DNA of 64,000 nucleotides from Phaeobacter sp. J2-8 (GTDB lineage Bacteria; Pseudomonadota; Alphaproteobacteria; Rhodobacterales; Rhodobacteraceae), in assembly GCF_022867865.1 (NCBI RefSeq), contig NZ_JALIEC010000006.1:1-64000 (forward strand), in the 5' to 3' direction. Positions within the stretch are counted from its first letter, which is position 1. Every line of letters starts with the position of its first letter. Shown here piece by piece: positions 34,189-43,325 of this stretch. A program made the position numbers and the translations under genes. The notes beneath the pieces are model-generated. The model made no database searches, was not told where the DNA came from, and worked only from the letters and a program-made list of their open reading frames with translations.

Positions 34189-34709
34189 ATGACAACCCAA
34201 ACACTTGAACGCCCCGCAATCACGCTGGGTTTCGACGAAATTCAGGCCTTTCTCTATGCCGAGGCTCGCGCGCTGGATGACCGCGAATGGGACCGCTGGC
34301 TGACGTTTTATCACGCCGATTGCCCGTTCTGGATGCCGGCCTGGATGATGAGGACAAGCTGACCGAAGATCCACAGAACGAAATGTCGCTGATCTATTAT
34401 CCCAACAAATCCGGGATCGAGGATCGGGTGTTTCGTATCCAGACCGACCGGTCTTCGGCCACCTCGCTGCCGGAACCGCGCACCTCGCATAATCTTGCCA
34501 ATATCGAGGTGCTGAGCCAGGAAAACGGCACCGTCAAGCTGCGGTTCAACTGGCACAATCTGAACTATCGCTATGGCAAGACCGATGCCCATTGGGGGAC
34601 GTCGTATTACACGCTCGACACCACGGGGCCCACGCCGCTGATCACGTCAAAGAAGGTCGTGCTGAAAAACGACCGCATCCATCATGTGATCGACGTCTAC
34701 CACATCTGA
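34189..34709 (+). pseudogene. benB: Benzoate 1,2-dioxygenase, small (beta) subunit, frameshifted
   Basis: The beta subunit of the oxygenase, read in two frames. ATG 34189, after GAGGA, encodes FDEIQAFLYAEARALDDREW and reaches FWMPAW, then hits a stop after six more codons. The other frame continues the expected sequence at once: DDEDKLTEDPQNEMSLIYYP, DRVFRIQTDRSSATSLPEPR and a C-terminus at 34709. Normal BenB has W-[DE]-D-[DE] here, so one G is missing in the GG at 34343-34344. Repaired length is 173 residues, normal for the family. Both neighbours are otherwise a coherent operon, so a sequencing or assembly error is at least as likely as real inactivation. Confidence 0.85.
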
Positions 34710-34781
34710 TCGCCGCGACATCAACCGAACACGACCACCGCGCAGCTCTGTCAGGTTGCGCGGGCAGGGGAGGAGCATGCC

Positions 34782-35803
34782 ATGACAACCTATAACGTTG
34801 CCCTGAATTTCGAGGATGGCGTGACCCGCGTCATTCAATGTGACGATGATGAAATGGTGACCGAAGCCGCCTTTCGCCAAAAGATCAACATTCCGATGGA
34901 TTGCCGGGATGGGGTGTGCGGCACCTGCAAATGTCGGGCGGAAAGGGGGAATACGAGCTTGAATTCTATCTCGATGAAGCGATGACAGCGGATGAGGCGG
35001 CAGAAGGCTATGTTCTGACATGCCAGATGATGCCGCAAAGCGATTGCGTGGTCAGCGTGCCGGCCTCTTCTGCGGTTTGCAAGACCGCGCCAGAAGCCAT
35101 CGAAGCCGAGGTCGTGGCCGTTGATCACCTGTCGGAAACGTCCTTTGGACTGCGGGTCAAACTGGCCAGGCCGATCGGGTTTTTGCCGGGGCAATACGTC
35201 AATATTTCGGTGCCGGGCACGGATGCGCAGCGGTCTTATTCCTTTTCCTCTGCGCCGGGGTCGGACGAGGGCACATTCCTGATCCGCAACCTGCCGGGCG
35301 GGGTGATGTCGACCTATCTGGGCCAACAGGCCAAACCGGGAGATGCCGTCACCCTGACCGGGCCGATGGGGGCATTTTACCTGCGCCCTATGGTGCGACC
35401 ACAGGTGTGGCTGGCGGGTGGCACCGGGCTTGCGCCGTTCCTGTCGATGCTGGAACAGTTGACCGAACACGGCAGCGACCAGCCGATTACGCTGTATTAT
35501 GCGGTGACGCGCGCCGCGGATTTGGTCGCGTTGGACCGGGTTCAGGCGCTGGCGGAACAGATCGGCACTGTCCGGGTGATCACCGTGCTGGCCGCAGACG
35601 AGGATGCGCATGAGCGCAAGGGGTTCGTGACCGATCACCTGACGGCGGGTGATCTGCATGACGGCGATGTTGATGTCTATCTCTGTGGACCGCCGCCGAT
35701 GGTCGATGCGGTGCGGGGGCATATGGCGAAGCTGGGGGTCACACCGGCCAGCTTTCATTTTGAAAAGTTCAACCCCACCGAAGCGGCGGCAGAAGCGGCA
35801 TGA
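34782..35803 (+). pseudogene. benC: Benzoate dioxygenase ferredoxin reductase, frameshifted
   Basis: Electron-transfer component: N-terminal plant-type 2Fe-2S ferredoxin, then FAD and NAD domains. Frame 0 from ATG 34782 (GGGGAGGAG upstream) carries three cluster cysteines in CRDGVCGTCKCRAE, then leaves the family. Frame 2 resumes with GEYELEFYLDEAM and YVLTCQM (fourth cysteine), the FAD motif RSYSFSS, the NAD turn GGTGLAPFLSMLE and the C-terminal YLCGPPPMV. One missing G in the five-G run at 34945-34949 explains the switch. Repaired length is about 340 residues, typical of BenC. The stop overlaps the benD start (ATGA). Confidence 0.87.
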
Positions 35804-36579
35804 GCGCCCGGTTCACGGACAAGGTCATGGTGGTGACTGGCGCAGCACAGGGCATTGGCCGTCGGGTGGCGGAACGCGCCGCCGCCGAAGGCGCCCGGGT
35901 GCTGATTGTCGACCGGTCCCCCGCGCGCAAGGACGTGGTCAAAGCGATCCGGGGCGCCGGTGGTGTGGCCGAGGCGATCTCGGTCAATCTGGAAACCTGG
36001 AGCGGCTGCGATAAGGCGATGGCCAAGGCTTTCGATCTTTGGGGACGGATCGACATTCTGGTCAATAATGTCGGCGGCACGATCTGGGCCAAGCCGTTTG
36101 CCCATTACGCGCCCAAGGAGATCGACGCCGAGGTCCGGCGCTCGCTGTTTCCAACGCTGTACTGTTGCCGCGCCGCCATCGACCACATGCTGCCGCGCGA
36201 AAGCGGCGTGATCGTCAATGTGTCGTCTATCGCGACGCGGGGTCTGAACCGGGTGCCCTATGCGGCGGCCAAGGGCGGGGTGAATGCCATCACCGCGAGC
36301 CTTGCCTGGGAAGTGGCCGAATGCGGCATTCGCGTTGTGGCCACCGCCCCCGGCGGAACCGAGGCCCCGCCCCGCGTCGTGCCGCGCAATGAAAATGCGG
36401 CGGTCGAACAGCCCGCGGATTGGTATCAGACCATCGTCGACCAGACGATCCAGTCCTCTTTCATGAAACGTTATGGAACGCTCGATGAACAGGCAGGCCC
36501 GATCCTGTTTCTGGCATCGGACGATGCGTCTTACCTGACCGGCGTCACGGTGCCGGTGGGCGGGGGCGATCTTGGATAG
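35800..36579 (+). CDS. benD: Benzoate cis-diol dehydrogenase
   Basis: Short-chain dehydrogenase, 259 residues, of the BenD/XylL group. It oxidises and decarboxylates 1,6-dihydroxycyclohexa-2,4-diene-1-carboxylate to catechol using NAD. The cofactor motif is TGAAQGIGRRVAERA, the structural motif is NNVGG, the catalytic serine is in NVSSIATRG, and Tyr/Lys in VPYAAAKGGVNA. TAPGGTEAPPR after the active site is typical of BenD. ATG overlaps the benC stop (ATGA), and the ABC transporter genes follow 41 bases later. Confidence 0.92.
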   Translation: MSARFTDKVMVVTGAAQGIGRRVAERAAAEGARVLIVDRSPARKDVVKAIRGAGGVAEAISVNLETWSGCDKAMAKAFDLWGRIDILVNNVGGTIWAKPFAHYAPKEIDAEVRRSLFPTLYCCRAAIDHMLPRESGVIVNVSSIATRGLNRVPYAAAKGGVNAITASLAWEVAECGIRVVATAPGGTEAPPRVVPRNENAAVEQPADWYQTIVDQTIQSSFMKRYGTLDEQAGPILFLASDDASYLTGVTVPVGGGDLG

Positions 36580-36620
36580 GCCCTGAGGAGGGGTCTTTTA
36601 CACCAACTGGAGGAAACAAC

Positions 36621-37796
36621 ATGAAACGCACCATTCTGGCGGCCCTTGGGCTTGCCACCGGTATTGCTATGCCTGCTGCGGCGGCCGATGACATCAAGGT
36701 CGGCCTTTTGCTGCCGTTTTCCGGCGTCTATGCGGCGCTCGGCAATGAAATCGAAGCGGGGTTCACCCTGGGGCTTGATCACTTTGGCGCCGAGACCGAG
36801 GCGACCTTTTCCGTGGTGTCGCAGGATACCGAGGTCAAGCCGCCGGTGGCGCTTGGCAAGGCCAAGAAGCTGATCCTGCAAGACAAAGTCGATGTGATGG
36901 CGGGTATTGTCAGCTCCGGCGTGTTGGGCGCGGTGCGCGACATGGTGCATGGTGCGGGTGTGCCGCTGATCGTGGCCAATGCCGGCAATGATGCGGCCAC
37001 CGGCATGGATTGTTCGCCCTTTATCACGCGGATGTCGTTTTCCAACGGTCAGGTCAATCGGCCCATGGGCACCTGGATGCAGGCGCAGGGCATCAACAAG
37101 GTCTACACGCTTGCCCCGGATTACGCCGCGGGCCGTCAGATGATCGACGGCTTTGTCGAAACCTTCACCGCTGCGGGCGGGGAAATCGTCGGGCAAGAGT
37201 TTACCCCGTTCCAGAAGACCCAGGATTTCGGCCCCTATCTGGCGCAGGCCAAGGCCAGCGGCGCGGATGCGGTTTATGTGTTTTACGCCGGGGGCGAGGC
37301 GATTTCCTTTGTCAAACAATATGACAGTTTCGGGCTGAAGGCCGATCTGCCGCTGTATGGGGCGGGTTTCCTGACCTCGCCGCTTTACGTCAATGCCGAA
37401 GGTCCGGCGGCCGAGGGTGTGATCACCGCGCTGCATTACGTGCCGACCATCGACAGCCCGGCCAATGCGGAATTCGTCGCCGCCTTTGTGGCCAAGACCG
37501 GGCGCGTCCCGTCGGAATTCGCGGTACATGGCTATGATGCGGCGCGGGCGCTGGTCGAGGCCAGCAAAACCGGCGCAAATGACCGGGCGACATTGGCGGC
37601 GGCGCTGCGCGGTGTCAGCTTTGACGGGCCGCGCGGCCAGATGTCGATTGATCCCGCGACCAACAATGTGGTTCAGCCGATCTATGTCTATGAAACGGTC
37701 GCTGGCGACACCGGCCTGACCCAACGTGTCCTGGCGCAATTGCCGGCCGAGGCCGATCCGGTCAACGGCTGTGCGATGCCCGCCATCAGCAATTAA
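36621..37796 (+). CDS. Branched-chain-type periplasmic binding protein, probably for benzoate-like aromatic acids
   Basis: Peripla_BP_6 (LivJ-like) binding protein, 391 residues, with signal peptide MKRTILAALGLATGIAMPA and cleavage AAA-DD. GGAGG precedes the ATG. Characteristic parts are VGLLLPFSGVYAALGNE, the GIVSSGVLGAV loop and AVHGYDAARALV. Liv-type systems beside ring-degradation genes commonly import aromatic acids, and here the five transporter genes follow benD directly on the same strand; benzoate or a hydroxylated analogue is the inferred ligand. Confidence 0.88.
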   Translation: MKRTILAALGLATGIAMPAAAADDIKVGLLLPFSGVYAALGNEIEAGFTLGLDHFGAETEATFSVVSQDTEVKPPVALGKAKKLILQDKVDVMAGIVSSGVLGAVRDMVHGAGVPLIVANAGNDAATGMDCSPFITRMSFSNGQVNRPMGTWMQAQGINKVYTLAPDYAAGRQMIDGFVETFTAAGGEIVGQEFTPFQKTQDFGPYLAQAKASGADAVYVFYAGGEAISFVKQYDSFGLKADLPLYGAGFLTSPLYVNAEGPAAEGVITALHYVPTIDSPANAEFVAAFVAKTGRVPSEFAVHGYDAARALVEASKTGANDRATLAAALRGVSFDGPRGQMSIDPATNNVVQPIYVYETVAGDTGLTQRVLAQLPAEADPVNGCAMPAISN

Positions 37797-37855
37797 GCCA
37801 AACCGGCCCGGCCATATGCGGTCGGGCCCACCCACCCCTCGGGAGGAGGTTACAA

Positions 37856-38725
37856 ATGGCAATTGATCTTGGTTTCTGGACGTTGCAGGCGTTGAATGCG
37901 CTTCAGCTATCCATGCTGTTGTTTTTGCTGTCCATTGGTCTGACCGTGATTTTCGGGCTGATGCATTTCGTCAATCTGGCCCATGGCGCGCTTTATGCGC
38001 TTGGTGCCTATTTCGCGGCCTGGCTGGCGGCCTATGGCGGCTTTTGGTTGGCGTTCCTGCTGGCCCCTGTTGCGGTGGCCGGGGTTGGGGTGCTGCTGTA
38101 TTCGGGTTTGATCAAACGCATGCGCAAATCCGGGCCGATGGCACAGGTTCTGGTGACCTTTGGGCTGATATTTGCGCTGCTCGATCTGACCCGCATTTTC
38201 TGGGGTGATCTGCCCCAGGTGCTGGACGCGCCAGCGATGCTGGATGGGCGGCTTGCCTTTTTCGGGATCGAATATCCCACCTATCGCGTCTTTATCATTG
38301 TGCTTGGTCTGGTGGTTCTCGCTGCGCTGGCCTTTGTCCTGGGCCGCACCCAGATTGGCGCGATGATCCGGGCCGGGGTCGACAATGATGCGATGGCGGC
38401 CTGTCTTGGCATCAATGTTGAAAAGCTGTTCTTTGTGGTTTTCTGTGTTGGCTGCGCCCTGGCCGGTCTGGCCGGTGCGGTGGCGGCCCCCTTGCTTAGC
38501 GTGACGCCGGAGATGGGGCTGCAAATCCTGATCCCGACGCTGATCGTGATTGTGATCGGCGGGTTGGGGTCGCTGAAAGGCGCAATTGCCGGGTCGCTGA
38601 TCTATGGCGTCGTCCAGACATTTGGTGCCGTGCTGGCCCCACAGCTGGCCTCTGTTCTCATCTATGCCCTGCTGGCCGCCGTCCTGGTGATCAAGCCGAC
38701 AGGCCTGTTTCCCGCGAAAGGATAA
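37856..38725 (+). CDS. Branched-chain-type ABC permease (LivH-like)
   Basis: Inner-membrane permease of 289 residues with eight or so hydrophobic segments. The N-terminal QLSMLLFLLSIGLTVIFGLM and FVNLAHGALYALGAY, then LLSVTPEMGLQILIPTLIVI and GGLGSLKGAIAGSL, are LivH landmarks. GGGAGGAGG lies before the ATG. It is the first permease of the aromatic-acid transporter and is separated from the LivM-like gene by three bases. Confidence 0.9.
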   Translation: MAIDLGFWTLQALNALQLSMLLFLLSIGLTVIFGLMHFVNLAHGALYALGAYFAAWLAAYGGFWLAFLLAPVAVAGVGVLLYSGLIKRMRKSGPMAQVLVTFGLIFALLDLTRIFWGDLPQVLDAPAMLDGRLAFFGIEYPTYRVFIIVLGLVVLAALAFVLGRTQIGAMIRAGVDNDAMAACLGINVEKLFFVVFCVGCALAGLAGAVAAPLLSVTPEMGLQILIPTLIVIVIGGLGSLKGAIAGSLIYGVVQTFGAVLAPQLASVLIYALLAAVLVIKPTGLFPAKG

Positions 38726-38728
38726 GCC

Positions 38729-39733
38729 ATGTTCCGTCACACAGCTCTTCGATATGCGGCGCTTGGTCTCTTGGCCTCGGCCGCTGTGTTTCAGGCGTTT
38801 ACCGCCGATTATTTCGGTCTTGAGATCCTGACAGAGATCCTGATCCTCGCCATGCTGGTGCTTGCGCTCGACATGGTTGCGGGGTTTGGCGGCATGGTGT
38901 CGCTGGGCCATGGCGCGTTGATGGGGGTCGGGGCCTATGGCTATGCGCTGTTGTCGACCATGGGCGGGCTTGCGCCGCCGGTTGCAATGGTTGGCGCAGT
39001 GCTTGTCAGTGGCGCGGCGGCCTGGGTGATTGGCGCGATCTGTGCCCGCAGCCATGGCATCTATTTCATCATGGCGACCCTGGCCTTTGGTCAGATGGCC
39101 TATTCCTATGTGTTCGAAGCGCCGATTTTCGGTGGTGACGACGGGTTGGGCGGGATTGTGCGGCCCGATCTGGGCGCTGTTGGGATGGATCTGAACGACA
39201 GCCGGACCTTTGTGTTGTTCTGTCTGGCGGCGCTGGCGCTGGTTTATGCTGCGGCGGTGGTGATCCTGCAATCCGGGTTGGGCCGGTCGATGACCGGGGT
39301 GATGCACAACGAACAACGGATGCGGGCCCTGGGGCTGACGGTTTGGCGGGTCAAGGCGGATGTCTTTGGTCTGTCAGGTATGATTGCCGGTCTGTCAGGC
39401 GTGTTGGCGGCGCAGCACATCCTGTATATTTCGCCGGGGCTGCTCAGCTGGACGGTCTCTGGCGAGGCGCTGGTTGTGGTGATCCTTGGGGGGTTGGGCA
39501 CGCTGGTCGGGCCTTTGGTGGGCGCGGCGGCCTTTGTGGTGCTCAAACATGAAATCAGCGCGCTGACCACCTATTGGCATCTGGTTGTCGGCGTCATCCT
39601 GATTGCCGTGGTGATGAGCCGCGCCAACGGGATTTTTGGCTGGATCGAGGCGCGTTCGGCGCAATGGGGCGCGCGGCGCAGCGCCGACCCCCTGCATATT
39701 TCCCAAACCGAGGAGGCCCGGAGCGATGCTTGA
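38729..39733 (+). CDS. Branched-chain-type ABC permease (LivM-like)
   Basis: A 334-residue permease with about ten membrane segments. VLALDMVAGFGGMVSLGHGA and FIMATLAFGQMAYS are the usual LivM signatures, and VVILGGLGTLVGPLVGA is the cytoplasmic coupling region. Its last codons overlap the ATPase start at 39726 by eight bases, indicating coupled translation. Confidence 0.9.
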   Translation: MFRHTALRYAALGLLASAAVFQAFTADYFGLEILTEILILAMLVLALDMVAGFGGMVSLGHGALMGVGAYGYALLSTMGGLAPPVAMVGAVLVSGAAAWVIGAICARSHGIYFIMATLAFGQMAYSYVFEAPIFGGDDGLGGIVRPDLGAVGMDLNDSRTFVLFCLAALALVYAAAVVILQSGLGRSMTGVMHNEQRMRALGLTVWRVKADVFGLSGMIAGLSGVLAAQHILYISPGLLSWTVSGEALVVVILGGLGTLVGPLVGAAAFVVLKHEISALTTYWHLVVGVILIAVVMSRANGIFGWIEARSAQWGARRSADPLHISQTEEARSDA

Positions 39734-40469
39734 AACACGCAATCTCGACAAGAGGTTTGGCGCGGTCCATGTGACGCGCGATGTCTCGATCAAGCTGGAG
39801 CGCGGCGAGCGCCGGGTGATCCTTGGCCCCAATGGTGCGGGCAAGACCACGTTGTTCAACCAATTGGTTGGCGAGCTGACACCGGACAAGGGCAGCGTGC
39901 ATCTGGCCGGTGTTGATGTCACGGATTTGCCGGTGGCGAAACGCACGCGACAGGGGCTGTCGCGCAGCTATCAGAAAAACACATTGTTCGATGGGCTGAC
40001 GGTGGCGGAAAACCTGGGGCTTGCGGCGGCGATCCACACGTCAAATGCCACCCGGATCTGGTCCGACAGCCTTGCCCGGCCAGAGGTGCAAGAGATTGTG
40101 CAGGACGTGGCCAATCAGGTGCAAGTGCTGCCCTATCTTCAGGCCAGGGTGTCGGAGATCAGCTATGGCGTGCGCCGGCAGCTTGAGGTTGGCGTCGCAT
40201 TGGCCACCCGGCCCAAGGTGCTGTTGATGGATGAACCCACCAGCGGCGTCGGGCCGGAAATGGCCAAGGGATTTCACCGGCTGCTGAACGATCTGCCGCG
40301 TGATCTGACGGTGTTGATCATCGAACATGACATGGATCTGGCGTTTGACGTCGCGGATACGATCACGGTGCTGAATTATGGCGAGGTGGTGTTTGACGGC
40401 CAACCCGAAGCGGCGCGGGGATCGAAACTTCTGAAGGAAATCTATCTGGGGAGCTGGGAAGATGCTTGA
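39726..40469 (+). CDS. Branched-chain-type ABC ATPase (LivG-like)
   Basis: A 247-residue ATPase. Walker A is GPNGAGKTTLFN, the signature region is EISYGVRRQLEVGVALA (a degenerate LSGGQ, as often in this group), Walker B is LLMDEPTSGVG and the switch is IIEHDMDLAF. ATG 39726 is preferred to the longer in-frame reading from 39636, which would lie deep in the LivM gene. It overlaps the LivF-like gene by eight bases (ATGCTTGA). Confidence 0.9.
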   Translation: MLETRNLDKRFGAVHVTRDVSIKLERGERRVILGPNGAGKTTLFNQLVGELTPDKGSVHLAGVDVTDLPVAKRTRQGLSRSYQKNTLFDGLTVAENLGLAAAIHTSNATRIWSDSLARPEVQEIVQDVANQVQVLPYLQARVSEISYGVRRQLEVGVALATRPKVLLMDEPTSGVGPEMAKGFHRLLNDLPRDLTVLIIEHDMDLAFDVADTITVLNYGEVVFDGQPEAARGSKLLKEIYLGSWEDA

Positions 40470-41160
40470 TCTGAAATCGGTGAACTCTGGCTATGGCGAA
40501 ACCCAGGTGCTGTACGGCATGAACGTCACGGCGGCACAGGGCCGGGTGCTGGCGATCCTTGGCCGCAACGGTGCCGGGAAATCCACCACGCTGAAGACAA
40601 TCATGGGGCTGTTGCCGACGAAATCCGGCACCATCACATTTGATGGCCGCCCCATCGCCGGACGTCCGTTCGACATTGCCAAATCCGGCATCGCCTATGT
40701 GCCGGAAACCCGCGACATCTTTCCATCGCTGACGGTGCGCGAGAACCTTGAAATCGCGGCAAAGCGTTTTGCGGGCGCAAAAGACGGCTGGACGATGGAG
40801 CGGGCCATCGACCTGTTCCCACGTCTGGGGGAACGGATGGACAATGGCGGCATGCAATTGTCGGGCGGGGAGCAACAGATGTTGTCCATTGCGCGGGCGT
40901 TGTTGATGAACCCGCGTCTGCTTATTCTTGACGAACCGACCGAGGGGCTGGCGCCGATCATCGTCAAGCTGATCCATGATAAGCTGCAAACGCTGAAAGC
41001 CGAAAGTCTGTCGATGATCCTTGTTGAGCAGAACTTTGGTTTTGCCACGTCGCTGGCCGATGATGTCGCGGTGGTCAGCAAGGGCCAGGTGGTCTGGAAG
41101 GGCAGCGCGCCCGAGATCCGGGCAGATGCCGCCGCGCAACAGGAATGGCTGGGGGTTTGA
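40462..41160 (+). CDS. Branched-chain-type ABC ATPase (LivF-like)
   Basis: A 232-residue ATPase. Walker A is GRNGAGKSTTLKTIMG, the signature is LSGGEQQMLSIARAL, Walker B is LLILDEPTEGLAP, and the switch is LVEQNFGFA. It is the last gene of the plus-strand cat/ben/transport operon. No terminator hairpin follows; instead a 12-base tandem array fills the gap to the convergent LysR gene. Confidence 0.9.
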   Translation: MLDLKSVNSGYGETQVLYGMNVTAAQGRVLAILGRNGAGKSTTLKTIMGLLPTKSGTITFDGRPIAGRPFDIAKSGIAYVPETRDIFPSLTVRENLEIAAKRFAGAKDGWTMERAIDLFPRLGERMDNGGMQLSGGEQQMLSIARALLMNPRLLILDEPTEGLAPIIVKLIHDKLQTLKAESLSMILVEQNFGFATSLADDVAVVSKGQVVWKGSAPEIRADAAAQQEWLGV

Positions 41161-41165
41161 GCCCC

Positions 41166-41249
41166 GTGGTTTTTGCCAAGTTGTTTGCCCTGTCATTCAC
41201 CCAGTCATTCGCCATGCGATTTGCGATGCGATTTGCCATGTGAGATGCG
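41166..41249. repeat. Degenerate 12-bp tandem array, seven units
   Basis: Consecutive 12-base units start at 41166, 41178, 41190, 41202, 41214, 41226 and 41238; for example ATGCGATTTGCG, ATGCGATTTGCC, CAGTCATTCGCC. Most end TTYRCC or TTTGCC. The array fills nearly all of the 102-base gap between two convergent genes. In one minus-strand frame it reads as a tetrapeptide series like MANR-IANR-MAND. Confidence 0.82.
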
Positions 41250-41262
41250 CGCGCGGCGGGTC

Positions 41263-42153
41263 TCAGAATGTCTTGCGCGCCACTTTTTGCGCGATCTTTA
41301 CAAAGTTCTGGACGTGCACACCCTGTTCGTCCAGACGATAGTTCAATGACAGGTTGGTGCGGGCGATTTCGGGCTCGATTGTCAGGAACTTCATCCCGGT
41401 GCGCGGCGCCGAGGACACCGATTGCGGCACGATGCACACCCCTTCGCCGACGGCAACAAGGCTGAGCGCGGTCTGCAGATCATTGCACCAGATGCGCATC
41501 GGCACCGGGAACCCCGCCTCTTCACAGGCATTCAGCACGAAATCGGCATATCCGGGGCGGGGGCGCTCTGGGTACAGGATAAGATTATGGGTCGCCAGAC
41601 GTTCCAGCCTGGCCACGGTGCGGGTGCCGGTTTCGATGACATCCGGCAAGGCCAGGATCAGCTTTTCCTCGATCAATTCGCGGGTCAGAAATTCGGAATC
41701 CTTCAATGCCGGGCGGGCGAACACAACGTCAAGCTCGCGCGAGACCAAGGCGCGGTGCAGCTGGGCATTGTTCATCGGAATGAGGCTCATGTTCACCTCG
41801 GGGAAATTCTTGCGGAAAGATTTGATGATATTGGGAAAAATTCCAAACGTGGCAGAGCCGACAAACCCGATCCGCAACCGGCCCTCGGCCCCCTGGCCCA
41901 GCCTGCGCACCTCCAGCTTGGTATCCTCAAGCTGGTTCAGAATTGATTTGCTGCGTTCCAGCAGCCGCTGACCGGCCTGGGTCAGGGTGATCGCACTGCG
42001 GCCACGATTGAACAGGATTGCGCCAAGATCCTGTTCGATCTGTTTGATCTGACGGCTGAGCGGCGGTTGCGCCATATCCAGCCGTTCCGCCGCCCGGCCA
42101 AAGTTGAGCTCTTCTGCCACGGCGATGAAATAGGTCATTTGTTTCAAGTTCAT
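41263..42153 (-). CDS. LysR-family regulator (CatR/BenM/CatM type)
   Basis: LTTR of 296 residues from ATG 42153. The DNA-binding domain LKQMTYFIAVAEELNFGRAA and RLDMAQPPLSRQIKQIEQDL is close to the CatR/CbnR/BenM pattern (MAQPPLSRQI). The effector domain begins RLRIGFVGSATFGIFPNII. In this group cis,cis-muconate, sometimes with benzoate, is the inducer. Its place between the benABCD/transport operon and catA fits control of both. The repeated CATGCCG-GGTATC elements at 31472, 43224 and 43326 are the best candidate sites. It ends against a 12-base tandem array and is separated from catA by a strong terminator. Confidence 0.9.
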   Translation of the reverse strand: MNLKQMTYFIAVAEELNFGRAAERLDMAQPPLSRQIKQIEQDLGAILFNRGRSAITLTQAGQRLLERSKSILNQLEDTKLEVRRLGQGAEGRLRIGFVGSATFGIFPNIIKSFRKNFPEVNMSLIPMNNAQLHRALVSRELDVVFARPALKDSEFLTRELIEEKLILALPDVIETGTRTVARLERLATHNLILYPERPRPGYADFVLNACEEAGFPVPMRIWCNDLQTALSLVAVGEGVCIVPQSVSSAPRTGMKFLTIEPEIARTNLSLNYRLDEQGVHVQNFVKIAQKVARKTF

Positions 42154-42195
42154 GCGCGTCTTCCCCCCGCGAAAACCATAGCCGCTTGCCGGAAT

Positions 42196-42222
42196 AAAAA
42201 AAGCCCCCGCAGCAACGGGGGC
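42196..42222 (-). terminator. Terminator of catA
   Basis: On the minus strand GCCCCCG, a six-base loop, CGGGGGC, then TTTTTTT. It lies 43 bases past the catA stop and upstream of the LysR start at 42153, so the LysR gene needs its own promoter within about 40 bases or depends on readthrough. Confidence 0.92.
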
Positions 42223-42264
42223 CAAGACCGGGATCAGACCCGACCAACAGGGAGGGTGGTGGTT

Positions 42265-43140
42265 CTATTCCGCGGCAACCGCGCATTCACCGGCTTCGGA
42301 CTTCAGCACAAAGTCGAATTCGAAATGCAGATCGGTGCCAAGCTCCTTGGGGGCGGGTTTGAAACGGCCAATCAGGCTGTCCTTGACCGCGAACACGCTG
42401 TCATTGTCCAGCCAATCGCTGTCGGCGTCATAGATCTGGCTGATCAAGGGGCGAAAGCCGGGTTTGGAAATGATGAAATGCATATGTCCGGGGCGGTAGG
42501 GATGGTGGCCCATGAACCGCAGCAATTCGCCGGCGGTCTCATTGTCGGGGATCGGATAGGGCACGGGGCGCACGGCGACAAAGGCATATTGGCCATTTTC
42601 ATCGGTTTCGAACCGGCCGCGCAGGTTATATTCCGGCTGATCCGGGTCAAGGTTTTCATAGATCCCGTTTGGCGCGTCTTCCCAGACGTCGATGGTCACA
42701 CCGGCAAGGCCCTTGCCCTCGGCATCGCGGATGTAACCTTCGAAATAGGCGGTTTCCTCGTTGTCGAAATGCTTTTGGATGATGGAGGCGCCTTTGGGCA
42801 GCACCGGCGGGTTTTCGCGGTAAAACGGCCCCAGCACGGTGGATTCACTTTCCGGGCCTTCCACGCGGTTGGATTGCATATCGGCCAGAACCTCAAGGCC
42901 GAGGATGTCGCCAAGCAGGATGAATTCCTGGCGGTTTTCATCACAGGTCGCCCCGGCACGGCGCAGGAATTCGCAACCTTCGATGAACTCGTCATGCTGG
43001 AGGTTCACCTCTTTGAAAAAGCCATGCATATGTTTGATGGCCGAGGTCATGATCTCGCGTTGGCGGTCGGTCACGTCGCCGTATTTGCCAAGGCTGGCGG
43101 TCACCACATCCGTGATGTTTTCATAATTGACGATGCCCAT
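42265..43140 (-). CDS. catA: Intradiol ring-cleavage dioxygenase (catechol 1,2-dioxygenase)
   Basis: A 291-residue intradiol dioxygenase with an N-terminal helical dimerisation domain (about 1-95). The ferric ligands by spacing are Tyr161 (APNGIYENLDP), Tyr195 (RPVPYPIPDN), His219 and His221 (HPYRPGHMHFI). ATG 43140 follows GGAGGAG. It opens catechol to cis,cis-muconate, supplying CatB. The PVPYPIP segment after the second tyrosine and the FAVKDSL segment resemble the hydroxyquinol/chlorocatechol branch more than classical CatA, so a broader or different catechol preference is possible. It is divergently transcribed from the SCP2-like gene. Confidence 0.88.
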   Translation of the reverse strand: MGIVNYENITDVVTASLGKYGDVTDRQREIMTSAIKHMHGFFKEVNLQHDEFIEGCEFLRRAGATCDENRQEFILLGDILGLEVLADMQSNRVEGPESESTVLGPFYRENPPVLPKGASIIQKHFDNEETAYFEGYIRDAEGKGLAGVTIDVWEDAPNGIYENLDPDQPEYNLRGRFETDENGQYAFVAVRPVPYPIPDNETAGELLRFMGHHPYRPGHMHFIISKPGFRPLISQIYDADSDWLDNDSVFAVKDSLIGRFKPAPKELGTDLHFEFDFVLKSEAGECAVAAE

Positions 43141-43223
43141 GGTCTCTCCTCCAAAATGGTGCTGTCTGATTGTTGCGGGGGCCTCCCCGCGTTTCCCTGC
43201 GATCCATCCTCGGGGATTTGATG

Positions 43224-43270
43224 GCCTGCGACCATGCCGCCGCCGGTATCGCTTGATACCCCGGCGGGAC
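43224..43270. promoter_or_regulatory. Operator module 1 (catA-proximal) of an inverted pair
   Basis: Begins GCCTGCGACCATGCCG, then five bases, then the perfect dyad GGTATC-GCTT-GATACC (43245-43260). The first 16 bases recur perfectly inverted at 43357-43372, and over 47 bases the two arms agree at 35 positions. The GTAT-N6-ATAC dyad is a reasonable LysR-type site. It lies 84 bases upstream of the catA start. Confidence 0.7.
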
Positions 43271-43325
43271 AGGTGCGGGACCGGTTCGGATCTGGGCGGG
43301 TGGCGGCGCATTCCTGGCGGTCCAT

